From: JBBRHF01 sp038223055
GTDB taxonomy: Bacteria; Actinomycetota; Actinomycetes; JACCUZ01
Direction of reading: 5' to 3'
DNA length: 12,704 nucleotides
Assembly (NCBI GenBank): GCA_038223055.1
Contig: JBBRHF010000132.1
Span: 1 to 12,704 of the forward strand
Made by a program: the position numbers and the translations under genes. The notes beneath the pieces are model-generated. The model saw only the letters and a list, made by a program, of their open reading frames with translations, was not told the DNA's origin and ran no database searches. Shown here piece by piece: positions 1 to 5,481 of this stretch. Position 1 is the first letter of the stretch. Every line of letters begins with the position of its first letter.

Positions 1-388
1 GGGAAGCGACCCAGGACTGGATCCGGGCCCACGCCACGATCAGATCCACCCGGGTATCGGCGTCCAACACGCCCGGGTCCAGCCTGGCCAGCAGACTCAC
101 CGTCGACGCGTCCGGCGGGCACCCCAACACCCGCTCCACCATCAACCGCCCGGTCTCCGCGCGCGACAGCACCCGCGCCTGCACCCGGCCCCCGCCGCCG
201 TCGTCCCCCCCGCCGCCGTCCCCGCCGCCGTCGACCTCGTCGGACCAGCTCCACGGGTCCTGCGGGTCTGGCGGGATGGCCGGGTCGAACGGGTCACCGA
301 GGTCCTCGTCGCAGCGCAGGTCGAACCAGTCCAACCACGCCTGGGGCGGACACGGGTCCACCGGCGGATCGAACACATCTTCGACCAT
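1..388 (-). CDS. DUF222 (13E12 repeat) HNH-type protein, N-terminal fragment
   Basis: The reading frame opens with ATG at 388 and stays open for 129 codons to the left edge, so only the N-terminus is present. Residues 1-50 are acidic and proline/tryptophan-rich. A Gly/Asp-only linker follows, then a helical stretch containing LMVERVLGCPPD and LDADTRVDLIVAWARIQSWV, which matches the start of the DUF222 domain of the actinobacterial 13E12 repeat family. Full members normally carry an HNH nuclease motif at the C-terminus, which would lie outside the window. These genes occur in many scattered copies in actinobacteria and their role is unsettled. The start is supported by a TACGTT hexamer exactly 6 nt upstream and by the lack of an in-frame upstream start. 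No Shine-Dalgarno sequence is seen. It marks the accessory side of the window. Confidence 0.85.
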   Translation of the reverse strand, partial: MVEDVFDPPVDPCPPQAWLDWFDLRCDEDLGDPFDPAIPPDPQDPWSWSDEVDGGGDGGGGDDGGGGRVQARVLSRAETGRLMVERVLGCPPDASTVSLLARLDPGVLDADTRVDLIVAWARIQSWVAS

Positions 389-394
389 GAAGAC

Positions 395-400
395 AACGTA
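395..400 (-). promoter_or_regulatory. Candidate -10 element, leaderless start of the DUF222 gene
   Basis: On the minus strand TACGTT is followed by 6 nt and then the ATG at 388. This spacing puts the transcription start on the A of the start codon, the usual leaderless arrangement in actinobacteria. I see no convincing -35 hexamer 16-18 nt upstream. Confidence 0.45.
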
Positions 401-451
401 TCCGGGGGGTCCGACAAGACCCGGCCCGAAACAGGCCCCCGCCGAAAAGAT

Positions 452-490
452 CTTGAACTATGTCTCTCGAGCTGGCGGGCGATAGTCAAG
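452..490. repeat. AT-rich inverted repeat, possible operator
   Basis: CTTGAACTAT (452-461) faces ATAGTCAAG (482-490). The arms are reverse complements apart from one extra A in the left arm, and the 20-nt spacer contains the palindrome CTCGAG. AT-rich arms stand out in this GC-rich sequence. The repeat sits about 65-100 nt upstream of the DUF222 start, so a regulator-binding site is possible, but nothing shows which protein would bind. Confidence 0.4.
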
Positions 491-746
491 TCACACCCCG
501 CGGAACGTCGCCGCGACGGGCCGCCGCTCTGATTCATCGGCGTGCGCCGCCGTCACCCAAAAAGGGTGTGCCGATCACCGTGGCTTGGCCCAACCCAGAC
601 CGGCCCACCCCTATCCCGCGCCGCCACGTGGATACGGATTCGCCGTCCGACTCCCCGACGCCATGAGCCACGCTCGCCGGGAGTGAGTACGCCGCCCCCG
701 ACACAAACGCGCGGACCGAGGAGAACCCTCGCGAAACCGTGCGTTC

Positions 747-1313
747 GTGGCCGCTCAGCACGACTTTCCGGAACCCGTCGTTGCGACCGAAAGCTGCGTC
801 TCTGACGTCCTCACAGTCCTTGACACCACCGCCGCCTGGCTCCGGACGCGCGGTATCGACCAGTGGCCCGAGCGCTTCTCCGCTGACTGGTTGGTCGATG
901 CGATAGACCGTGGCGAAACCTGGCTGGTCCGACTGCATGACGAACCCGTCGCCACCGAGACGCTGTCGTGGTCAGACCCACTCTGGCCCGACGACGCCAC
1001 GGCTGGCTACGTCCACCGCCTGGCCGAGACCCGGCACGGAGCTCGGATGGGCGATGGGCTCATGAACTGGGCTGACCAGGTCGCCGGTGCTCACCGCCGC
1101 GACCGGCTCCGGCTGGACTGCGTCTCGTGGAACGGCTCCTTACGCCTCTACTGCCACCGGGGTGGCTTCGCCCACCGGGGAGACGCAGAGGTTCGGGGAG
1201 CACCAGGACAACGTGCTCTGTCCGGAAGCGTCACCAGCGTCAGCCGCTACGAAAGACTCATCGCTGCGCACACGCCGGCAACACAGGACCGTCGCGCCCC
1301 ACCCGGCCGCTAG
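747..1313 (+). CDS. GNAT family N-acetyltransferase
   Basis: A 188-residue protein of the GCN5-related N-acetyltransferase fold, which moves an acetyl group from acetyl-CoA to an amine; the substrate is unknown. Typical family segments appear in order: AAWLRTRGIDQWPERF (about 29-44), RGETWLVRL (55-63), WSDPLWPDD, GYVHRLAETR (87-96), LMNWAD (105-110), LRLDCVSWN, LYCHRGGFAHRGD and a final VSRYER. The acetyl-CoA loop is degenerate: homologues have a GxGxG-like run where this protein reads HGARMG (97-102), with Arg in place of the central Gly. GTG at 747 is the first usable start after an in-frame stop at 684-686; no ribosome-binding site or TANNNT box supports it, so the true N-terminus is uncertain. 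The gene converges on the anti-sigma gene and is not part of the conserved neighbouring block, which suggests it was acquired. Confidence 0.85.
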   Translation: MAAQHDFPEPVVATESCVSDVLTVLDTTAAWLRTRGIDQWPERFSADWLVDAIDRGETWLVRLHDEPVATETLSWSDPLWPDDATAGYVHRLAETRHGARMGDGLMNWADQVAGAHRRDRLRLDCVSWNGSLRLYCHRGGFAHRGDAEVRGAPGQRALSGSVTSVSRYERLIAAHTPATQDRRAPPGR

Positions 1314-1393
1314 GTGATTCGAGGCAGCACCTCGCAAGGCCGCCAGAGGCGTGGAGCGGCGTTGCGGCCAGAGAGGCGTGGAGAGGGCACCCC
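1314..1393. terminator. Convergent gene junction with GC hairpins, possible bidirectional terminator
   Basis: Between the stops of the GNAT gene (+) and the anti-sigma gene (-) lie a perfect 5-bp hairpin CGAGG-CAGCA-CCTCG (1320-1334) and a wider inverted repeat GGCCGC (1338-1343)/GCGGCC (1364-1369). Neither is followed by a T-run on either strand, so this would have to be a terminator of the U-less type. A 12-bp direct repeat AGAGGCGTGGAG also lies here (1345-1356 and 1372-1383). Confidence 0.3.
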
Positions 1394-2299
1394 TCAGGGC
1401 AAAGCCACCCGGGTGAAGTTCAGCAGCGCCGCATCACCCTGCCGACAGCCCGGCCCGACGACCTGAACGTCTACCTTCGCTGGGTCTCCCCGCGTCGGCA
1501 GCAGGATCACCGTGGCCGGCTTGCCGTCGAAGGTCGCGAGGTCGACGGCCAGCGGCTGGGCGCCCGACGTGCCCGTGAGTTCGGCCAAGCAGTCGGCGAG
1601 CGCCGGGCCACCCGAAAGCCGATCGGCCAATCCCTCGGGGGCGGCCGAAGACGCGCCGGGCGAGGCCTGGGCATCAGCTCGGGACTGGCCCTTCGAGGAC
1701 GGCTGTGGGAGCGCCGAGGGTGCGGTCGCGGGCGCACTGAGCAGGCGGGGTACGGCGGCGGCGACCGTCTTTGCGGTGTAGTCGGTGCCGGATGACAGCA
1801 CCGGGTAGCGGCCCCCAGCCTCGGGGCTGACGCTGTCGTCGCGGCCGCTCTGCTTGGTCGCGGCGGTGGAACTGGTGCTGTCGTTGCCACCAGATCGAGA
1901 CAGGAAGGACACCGCCACTGCGACCCCTGCCAGCAGGAGGGCGGCGGCGGCGGCGGCCGACAGCAGCCTACTGCCAGAGGACGGCTGACGTTGCGGGCGG
2001 CGGGCTCGCAGCGGGGTGACCGTACGGCGCTCGGCCAGGGTGGGCTCGGCCAGGGTGGGCTCGGCCCGCGCCTCATCGACCAGGGCCGCATCGAGGCGGG
2101 CGACGACGTCGTCGGGCATGGGGTCGGTGACGACCGCGGCGAGCCTCGCCCGGAGGTCGAGCAGGGCCGCCGCCTCGGACCGGCACTGGTCGCAGTCGGC
2201 GAGGTGGGCCCGCGCCTGCGTGGCCTGCCCTTCGTCAAGCAGCCCCTCCTGCAGGTCGGCGATCCGGTCGAGTTCCAGGTGTTCGACGTTCGTGGTCAC
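1394..2299 (-). CDS. Zinc-finger anti-sigma factor paired with the SigM-like sigma factor
   Basis: A 301-residue membrane-anchored anti-sigma factor. The N-terminal cytoplasmic part holds the zinc-binding HxxxCxxC signature (H32, C36, C39 in HLADCDQC) that clamps ECF sigma factors. A linker with the duplicated pentapeptide EPTLA (80-89) follows, then one membrane segment (about 112-133, beginning with an alanine run). The remaining roughly 165 residues are outside the cell, low-complexity Ser/Ala/Pro-rich at first and then more folded, with one Cys pair candidate (ADCLAE and GPGCRQG). The start is GTG at 2299, inside the sigma stop (GTGA overlap), so translation is coupled to the sigma gene. 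It corresponds by position to M. tuberculosis Rv3912. The outer domain is probably the signal-receiving part; this is inferred from topology. Confidence 0.9.
   Translation of the reverse strand: MTTNVEHLELDRIADLQEGLLDEGQATQARAHLADCDQCRSEAAALLDLRARLAAVVTDPMPDDVVARLDAALVDEARAEPTLAEPTLAERRTVTPLRARRPQRQPSSGSRLLSAAAAAALLLAGVAVAVSFLSRSGGNDSTSSTAATKQSGRDDSVSPEAGGRYPVLSSGTDYTAKTVAAAVPRLLSAPATAPSALPQPSSKGQSRADAQASPGASSAAPEGLADRLSGGPALADCLAELTGTSGAQPLAVDLATFDGKPATVILLPTRGDPAKVDVQVVGPGCRQGDAALLNFTRVALP
2030..2066 (-). repeat. 15-bp tandem repeat inside the anti-sigma gene
   Basis: The plus-strand unit CTCGGCCAGGGTGGG occurs at 2030-2044 and 2045-2059, with a partial third copy to 2066. It encodes a duplicated EPTLA pentapeptide in the linker between the zinc domain and the membrane segment. 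Copy-number change would keep the frame. Confidence 0.85.
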
Positions 2300-3132
2300 G
2301 GCGCGGGTTCACCTCCTTCGGTCGACGCGCTGGGCCGCACGGGGTCCGGCGGTCTGACGCGGGCGCCTGACGCGGGGTTCCCCGGCCGCGCCGACCCGAC
2401 AGGGGCGCCGTTGACACCCGTGGCGCCGGGATCACCCCCGACGCCAGGATCACCCCCGACGCCAGGATCACCCCCGACGCCAGGATCACCCCCGACGCCA
2501 GGATCACCGTGGACATCGCGCAGAAGGGGGCGCAGCCGGGCCCGACCACGGGCGCAGCGACTCTTCACCGTGCCGGTCGGACAGTCGAGGATGGCGGCTG
2601 CATCTTCGACCGACCAGCCGTACATGTCGACGAGGACCAGCGCCGCGCGCTGCTCCGGCGCCAGCACCTGTAACGCCGCGGTGACATCCAGGCCGGTCAC
2701 GAGAGCCGCGTGCGCATCGGGCCGCGGGTCGGCCGGCTCACGGGCGGGCAGCGGTTCCGTCGGCCGGACGGCTCGGCGCCGGGTCCGGTCGATGCACGCG
2801 TTGACCACGATCCGGTGCAGCCAGGTTGTCACGGCCGCCTCCCCCCGGAAGGCCGCGGAGCCGGCGGTCGGCCCGGTAGCCGCGCCCGCCGACGTGTCCC
2901 TGGCCGTGCTGCCCTCAGCCGCGCCGCCGCTGCCCCGCGCGGAGGCGCGCCAGGCCGACACCAGGGCATCCTGAACGGCGTCAGCGGCCTCCTCCCGGTC
3001 GCCGAGGGTGCGCAGGGCGACCGCCCACAGCCGGTCGCGATGGCGGCGTACCAGCTCCCCGAACGCATCGCGATCGCCCTCGCCGTGGCGGCGCAGGAGG
3101 TCGTTGTCGGACGGCTCGGCTCTCACGGCCAC
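2296..3132 (-). CDS. sigM: ECF RNA polymerase sigma factor, SigM type, with insertion and repeat tail
   Basis: A 278-residue ECF (group 4) sigma factor. Region 2 is seen in FGELVRRHRDRLW (24-36) and DREEAADAVQDALVSAWR (45-62). Region 2.4 is seen in VTTWLHRIVVNACIDRTRRR (101-120). Region 4 helix-turn-helix is seen in LAPEQRAALVLVDMYGWS and TGTVKSRCARGRARL (157-200). Two parts are unusual: about 35 residues of Gly/Ala/Ser/Thr inserted at 64-98 within region 2, and a tail of about 70 residues after region 4 (about 206) beginning with four GDPGVG repeats and a fifth partial copy. The gene starts with GTG 3 nt after the pseudokinase stop and overlaps the anti-sigma start by 4 nt, so the three are almost certainly one operon. 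GTG at 3126 is an alternative start. The symbol rests on family plus conserved gene order. Confidence 0.9.
   Translation of the reverse strand: MAVRAEPSDNDLLRRHGEGDRDAFGELVRRHRDRLWAVALRTLGDREEAADAVQDALVSAWRASARGSGGAAEGSTARDTSAGAATGPTAGSAAFRGEAAVTTWLHRIVVNACIDRTRRRAVRPTEPLPAREPADPRPDAHAALVTGLDVTAALQVLAPEQRAALVLVDMYGWSVEDAAAILDCPTGTVKSRCARGRARLRPLLRDVHGDPGVGGDPGVGGDPGVGGDPGVGGDPGATGVNGAPVGSARPGNPASGARVRPPDPVRPSASTEGGEPAP
2429..2508 (-). repeat. 18-bp minisatellite encoding GDPGVG in the sigma factor tail
   Basis: The plus-strand unit GGATCACCCCCGACGCCA starts at 2429, 2447, 2465 and 2483 (four identical copies). An 8-base partial copy follows at 2501. Read on the minus strand it gives GDPGVG repeats just after region 4. 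The perfect identity between copies suggests recent expansion. Confidence 0.95.
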
Positions 3133-3135
3133 CGG

Positions 3136-4674
3136 TCAGCCGCGGACGGTGATCTCGTTGATGACACCGAGGTAGCCGTTGCCCGCGTTCGGCAGCCCGG
3201 TGAACCACACCAGCAGGTAGCGCGCCGAAACAGGGGTCGCGGGTCGAAGCTCGGCCAGACCGGAAGCACTGTCGGCGACCGCAGCGACCCGCCGGAAGTC
3301 CTTGACCGTGGCGCCCTGGTTGGCGCTGGCGCGCAACTCGACGTCGGTGCCCTGCCCCAGCAGGGACACCGAGACCGAGCCGACGCTGCGCGCACGGCCG
3401 AGGTCGAGCACCAGCCCGACGCCGCGCTTGATGCCACCCGGACCGAATTCCTGCTTGTAGCGCTTGGTGTTCCACGATGTCGCGGAGTCACCGTCGATGA
3501 CCAACCCGGCCCGCGCGTTGTTCTCCTCGCCGTTGCCGTCAGGGGGTGGGTCGAAGGCACTCACCGACGCCACCTTGATCGCCGCTCTGGTGGGTTTGGG
3601 CTTGGCGTTGGCGCTGGCCAACGGCGAGCTGCCGCTGCCCGAGCGACCGTTGCCGAGGTTGGGGATCAGCTGGTAGCCGACCAGGACGATGCCGACGAGC
3701 AGCGCGAGCGCGGCCAGCACCCAGGCAGCCCGGGCGACCCGGGCGACTCGGCTGCGGCGCCGCGTGTCGTCCTCGTAGGGAGCGACGTAGCCCGGGTAAG
3801 GCGGCGGCACCTCGCGGACCGGCCGACGGCCCGACGCCACGACGGGGATGCGGGTCGTGGCGTGCGCCGCGGCCAGCACCTTGACGAGCGCGCCGGGAGT
3901 GTTCAGCGGGTCGGTGCCGGACCGGTGGCGGGTGACCAGCACCCGGGTAGCGATGTCGTCGAGGTCATCGGGGATGCCGGCCCGCACCTGACGGGGGCTG
4001 CACAACAGGCCGTTCTCCCGCGGCGCCGAGGGCAGCGTGCTCGGGCCCGGCCCGGGCCAGCGCGCGGTCAACGCAGCATAGAGAACCGCAGCGCAGCCCT
4101 CGGTGTCACGACGGGCCGCCTCGGTCGGGCTCGCCGACCGCAGCCCGCGCACCGCGGCGTCGACGGCCAGGCCGGCCACCTTGATCTGCCCGTTGGCGGT
4201 GCGCAGCACGTGGTCGGGCGTCAGGCACAGGTGAGCCAGCCCCTCGCGGTGGGCGGAGGTCAGCGCCTGGGCGGTCTGGGCGGCCAGGTGCCGGGCATCC
4301 TCGGGCAGCATCGGGCCGTCGGCAAGCAGGTCGGTGAGGCTGTTGGCCTTGACCCACTCGGTCACGACATAGATCAAGTCGTCGCTCTCGCTGGCATCGA
4401 GGACGCGCAGGAACCGGGGATCGGTCACCGCGGCGGCGCGCCGGGCGGCGGCCAGCACCTGGTCGGCCGGCGAGGCCTCGTGGGCGGCGACGGTGTCGGC
4501 GTCGGGCTCGCCGCGCTGGTAGTCGTCCTCGCGCAGCAGGCAGATGCCCACCGGGCGGTCGAGCAACTCGTCGAGGGCGCGCCAATAGGACGTGGGCCCG
4601 GACTCACCCAGCGGTTCCTCGAGCCGGTAGCGGTCGACGAGCCGGGTGCCCGGCTCGACGACGAAGGGGGGCAC
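3136..4674 (-). CDS. Membrane pseudokinase with discoidin-like extracellular domain (split-off MviN/MurJ partner)
   Basis: A 512-residue protein in three parts. Residues 15-270 have a Ser/Thr kinase fold without the catalytic residues: the glycine loop reads LGESGPTSYW (22-31), the ATP-binding lysine is Cys45 (RPVGICLL), the HRD Asp is Cys150 (AHLCLTPDHVL), and DFG is Gly168-Leu-Ala. Residues about 316-337 form one membrane helix after an Arg-rich stretch. Residues about 385-512 outside resemble an F5/8 type C (discoidin-like) domain: LVIDGDSATSWNT, LVLDLGRARSVGSV, YLLVWFTGLP. M. tuberculosis MviN carries an equivalent pseudokinase and extracellular domain fused to MurJ, where PknB phosphorylation recruits the FHA protein FhaA. 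A similar scaffold role is inferred here. The GTG start at 4674 is set by a good GAAGGAG ribosome-binding site. The stop is 3 nt before sigM. A catalytic kinase is ruled out by the missing residues. Confidence 0.88.
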   Translation of the reverse strand: MPPFVVEPGTRLVDRYRLEEPLGESGPTSYWRALDELLDRPVGICLLREDDYQRGEPDADTVAAHEASPADQVLAAARRAAAVTDPRFLRVLDASESDDLIYVVTEWVKANSLTDLLADGPMLPEDARHLAAQTAQALTSAHREGLAHLCLTPDHVLRTANGQIKVAGLAVDAAVRGLRSASPTEAARRDTEGCAAVLYAALTARWPGPGPSTLPSAPRENGLLCSPRQVRAGIPDDLDDIATRVLVTRHRSGTDPLNTPGALVKVLAAAHATTRIPVVASGRRPVREVPPPYPGYVAPYEDDTRRRSRVARVARAAWVLAALALLVGIVLVGYQLIPNLGNGRSGSGSSPLASANAKPKPTRAAIKVASVSAFDPPPDGNGEENNARAGLVIDGDSATSWNTKRYKQEFGPGGIKRGVGLVLDLGRARSVGSVSVSLLGQGTDVELRASANQGATVKDFRRVAAVADSASGLAELRPATPVSARYLLVWFTGLPNAGNGYLGVINEITVRG

Positions 4675-4678
4675 TGGA

Positions 4679-4685
4679 CTCCTTC
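4679..4685 (-). promoter_or_regulatory. Shine-Dalgarno sequence of the pseudokinase gene
   Basis: On the minus strand GAAGGAG is followed by TCCA and the GTG at 4674. It is the clearest ribosome-binding site in the window and fixes this start. Confidence 0.75.
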
Positions 4686-4765
4686 GCGCCGGGCCTCGGC
4701 GTGATCCGGAACCCGGACGGCTGGCGAGGCACGCTCTGGTGCGGGTCGGGTTGCCCGCTCAGGCA

Positions 4766-4793
4766 ATGGTAGGCGGATTACCCGTCCTGACAG
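4766..4793 (-). promoter_or_regulatory. Candidate housekeeping promoter of pseudokinase-sigM-anti-sigma
   Basis: On the minus strand CTGTCA (4793-4788; 4 of 6 bases of TTGACA), a 16-nt spacer and TACCAT (4771-4766; 4 of 6 of TATAAT) would start transcription near 4759, giving a leader of about 85 nt. It is placed sensibly in front of the operon, but both hexamers are imperfect. A weaker ECF-like pair (GGCAAC, 16 nt, CGTG) lies just downstream on the same strand and could be an autoregulatory SigM site; I give that little weight. Confidence 0.35.
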
Positions 4794-4902
4794 TGTTCAG
4801 TCCACGAGTGGCGCGCGTCCGCGTCCAGGGATAGGAACCCGGCTGCCTGCGCGGGGGGTCTTTTTGCCCTGGACTGGACGCGTTCGACCCCGGAGTTCGA
4901 CC

Positions 4903-4990
4903 GGACAGGACGGACAGGACGGGCAGGACGGGCAGGCCGGGCAGGACGGGCAGGACGGGCAGGCCGGGCAGGCCGGGCAGGACGGGCAGG
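4903..4990. repeat. Intergenic 9-bp minisatellite
   Basis: Nine consecutive 9-bp units run from 4903 to 4983: GGACAGGAC twice, then GGGCAGGAC and GGGCAGGCC in mixed order, with a partial tenth unit to 4990. It ends about 20 nt from the stop of the TadE-like gene. The strand composition is strongly skewed (G on plus, C on minus). Confidence 0.95.
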
Positions 4991-5016
4991 GACTGGGCTA
5001 GGACCTGGGCTAGGAC
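4991..5016. repeat. Short direct repeat carrying two in-frame amber codons
   Basis: ACTGGGCTAGG and its near copy CCTGGGCTAGG lie 12 bp apart. On the minus strand each contains TAG in the frame of the TadE-like gene: the true stop (5012-5010) and a second one (5000-4998). Confidence 0.8.
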
Positions 5017-5435
5017 ACGCTGCGACCGCTGGCGGCCCGCTCGACGTCGGCCCAGTGCCGGGTCTTCGAGAACCGGAACAAGACGAGCGTGCTCGCCGTG
5101 CGGGATACGCGCAGGTGCACGGTGCCGTCGGCGTCGACGGCGAAGCTGGTGGTGTCGACGGCGTTGGCCGGGTCCTGCTCGATCGCCGCGGCCAGCGCCG
5201 CGTCGTACGCGACCTGGATGTTCTTGGACGTCAGCCAGGAGTCGCTAGCGGCTCGCGCGGCGTAGCCACCCTGATCGCTCAGGTTGGCCGCCGTCGTGCC
5301 CACCGAGATGGCGTCGAAGGCCGCGACCCCCACGATCGCGAGCACGACCGCGAGCTTGGTGAGCCAGCCGAGTACGATGCCGCCGCGATCGTCCCGGCGA
5401 TCATTGTGGCGGGCGCTCAGCGTGGGATGGGGCAT
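5010..5435 (-). CDS. Small TadE-like single-pass membrane protein, function unknown
   Basis: I do not recognise a named family with certainty. The 141-residue product has a basic N-terminus (RHNDRRDDRG), one hydrophobic helix (about 20-40) and then VGTTAANLSDQGGYAARAA, which resembles the helix after the membrane segment in TadE/TadG pilus-assembly pseudopilins. The C-terminus has alternating beta-type sequence (TVHLRVSRTASTLVLFRF) also seen in such proteins. It would be exported and anchored by the N-terminal helix. ATG at 5435 is chosen because the frame upstream only continues inside murJ; no ribosome-binding site is visible. It lies 46 nt after murJ on the same strand and probably shares its transcript. 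It separates murJ from the pseudokinase, which are fused in mycobacteria. It could be part of a pilin-like envelope structure or an unrelated membrane protein. Confidence 0.7.
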   Translation of the reverse strand: MPHPTLSARHNDRRDDRGGIVLGWLTKLAVVLAIVGVAAFDAISVGTTAANLSDQGGYAARAASDSWLTSKNIQVAYDAALAAAIEQDPANAVDTTSFAVDADGTVHLRVSRTASTLVLFRFSKTRHWADVERAASGRSVS

Positions 5436-5481
5436 GCTCAGTGCGTCGGCGGATCTGGCTGCAGGCTTGAGGCCGACGGGT

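Larger units (their letters stand above)
389..746. other. Intergenic region between divergent DUF222 and GNAT genes
   Basis: About 360 bases without a believable gene; the short open frames here have no recognisable protein features. It contains an AT-rich inverted repeat (452-461/482-490), a perfect small palindrome CGTCGC-C-GCGACG at 506-518, and a short hairpin CACCC-AAAAA-GGGTG at 554-568. AGGAG at 719-723 lies about 23 nt before the GNAT start, too far for a normal ribosome-binding site. No clear promoter for the GNAT gene is visible. Confidence 0.6.
4675..5009. other. Intergenic region between the TadE-like gene and the pseudokinase operon
   Basis: No gene of its own is supported in these 335 bases. 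It holds the pseudokinase ribosome-binding site and a candidate promoter. It also holds a direct repeat GTTCGACC (4882-4889 and 4895-4902, 13-bp period) and a 9-bp minisatellite. No rho-independent terminator oriented for the minus-strand genes is seen downstream of the TadE-like gene, so partial read-through into the pseudokinase operon is possible. Confidence 0.6.

Noticed and set aside
189..235. GC-only repeat resembling a minisatellite in the DUF222 gene
   Set aside because: It is an irregular Gly/Asp linker coding stretch without a constant unit; such linkers are normal in this family.
460..666. A 68-codon plus-strand frame in the first intergenic region
   Set aside because: No ribosome-binding site, no promoter, and a Pro/Arg-rich product without recognisable features.
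2710..4704. A 664-residue plus-strand open frame opposite sigM and the pseudokinase gene
   Set aside because: It is a composition-driven shadow: repetitive Arg/Gly/Val/Asp sequence with no domain, while the opposite strand has clear family motifs throughout.
4834..4865. GC-rich stretch followed by TCTTTTT on the plus strand, like an intrinsic terminator; also GGAAC and GTC spaced roughly like an ECF promoter
   Set aside because: The stem pairs poorly beyond 4 bp and there is no plus-strand gene to end here. The GGAAC-to-GTC spacing is too long and would drive an antisense transcript only.
4675..5009. Possible CRISPR-like array because of the regular repeats
   Set aside because: The units are 9 bp, directly adjacent and without spacers, so this is a minisatellite.
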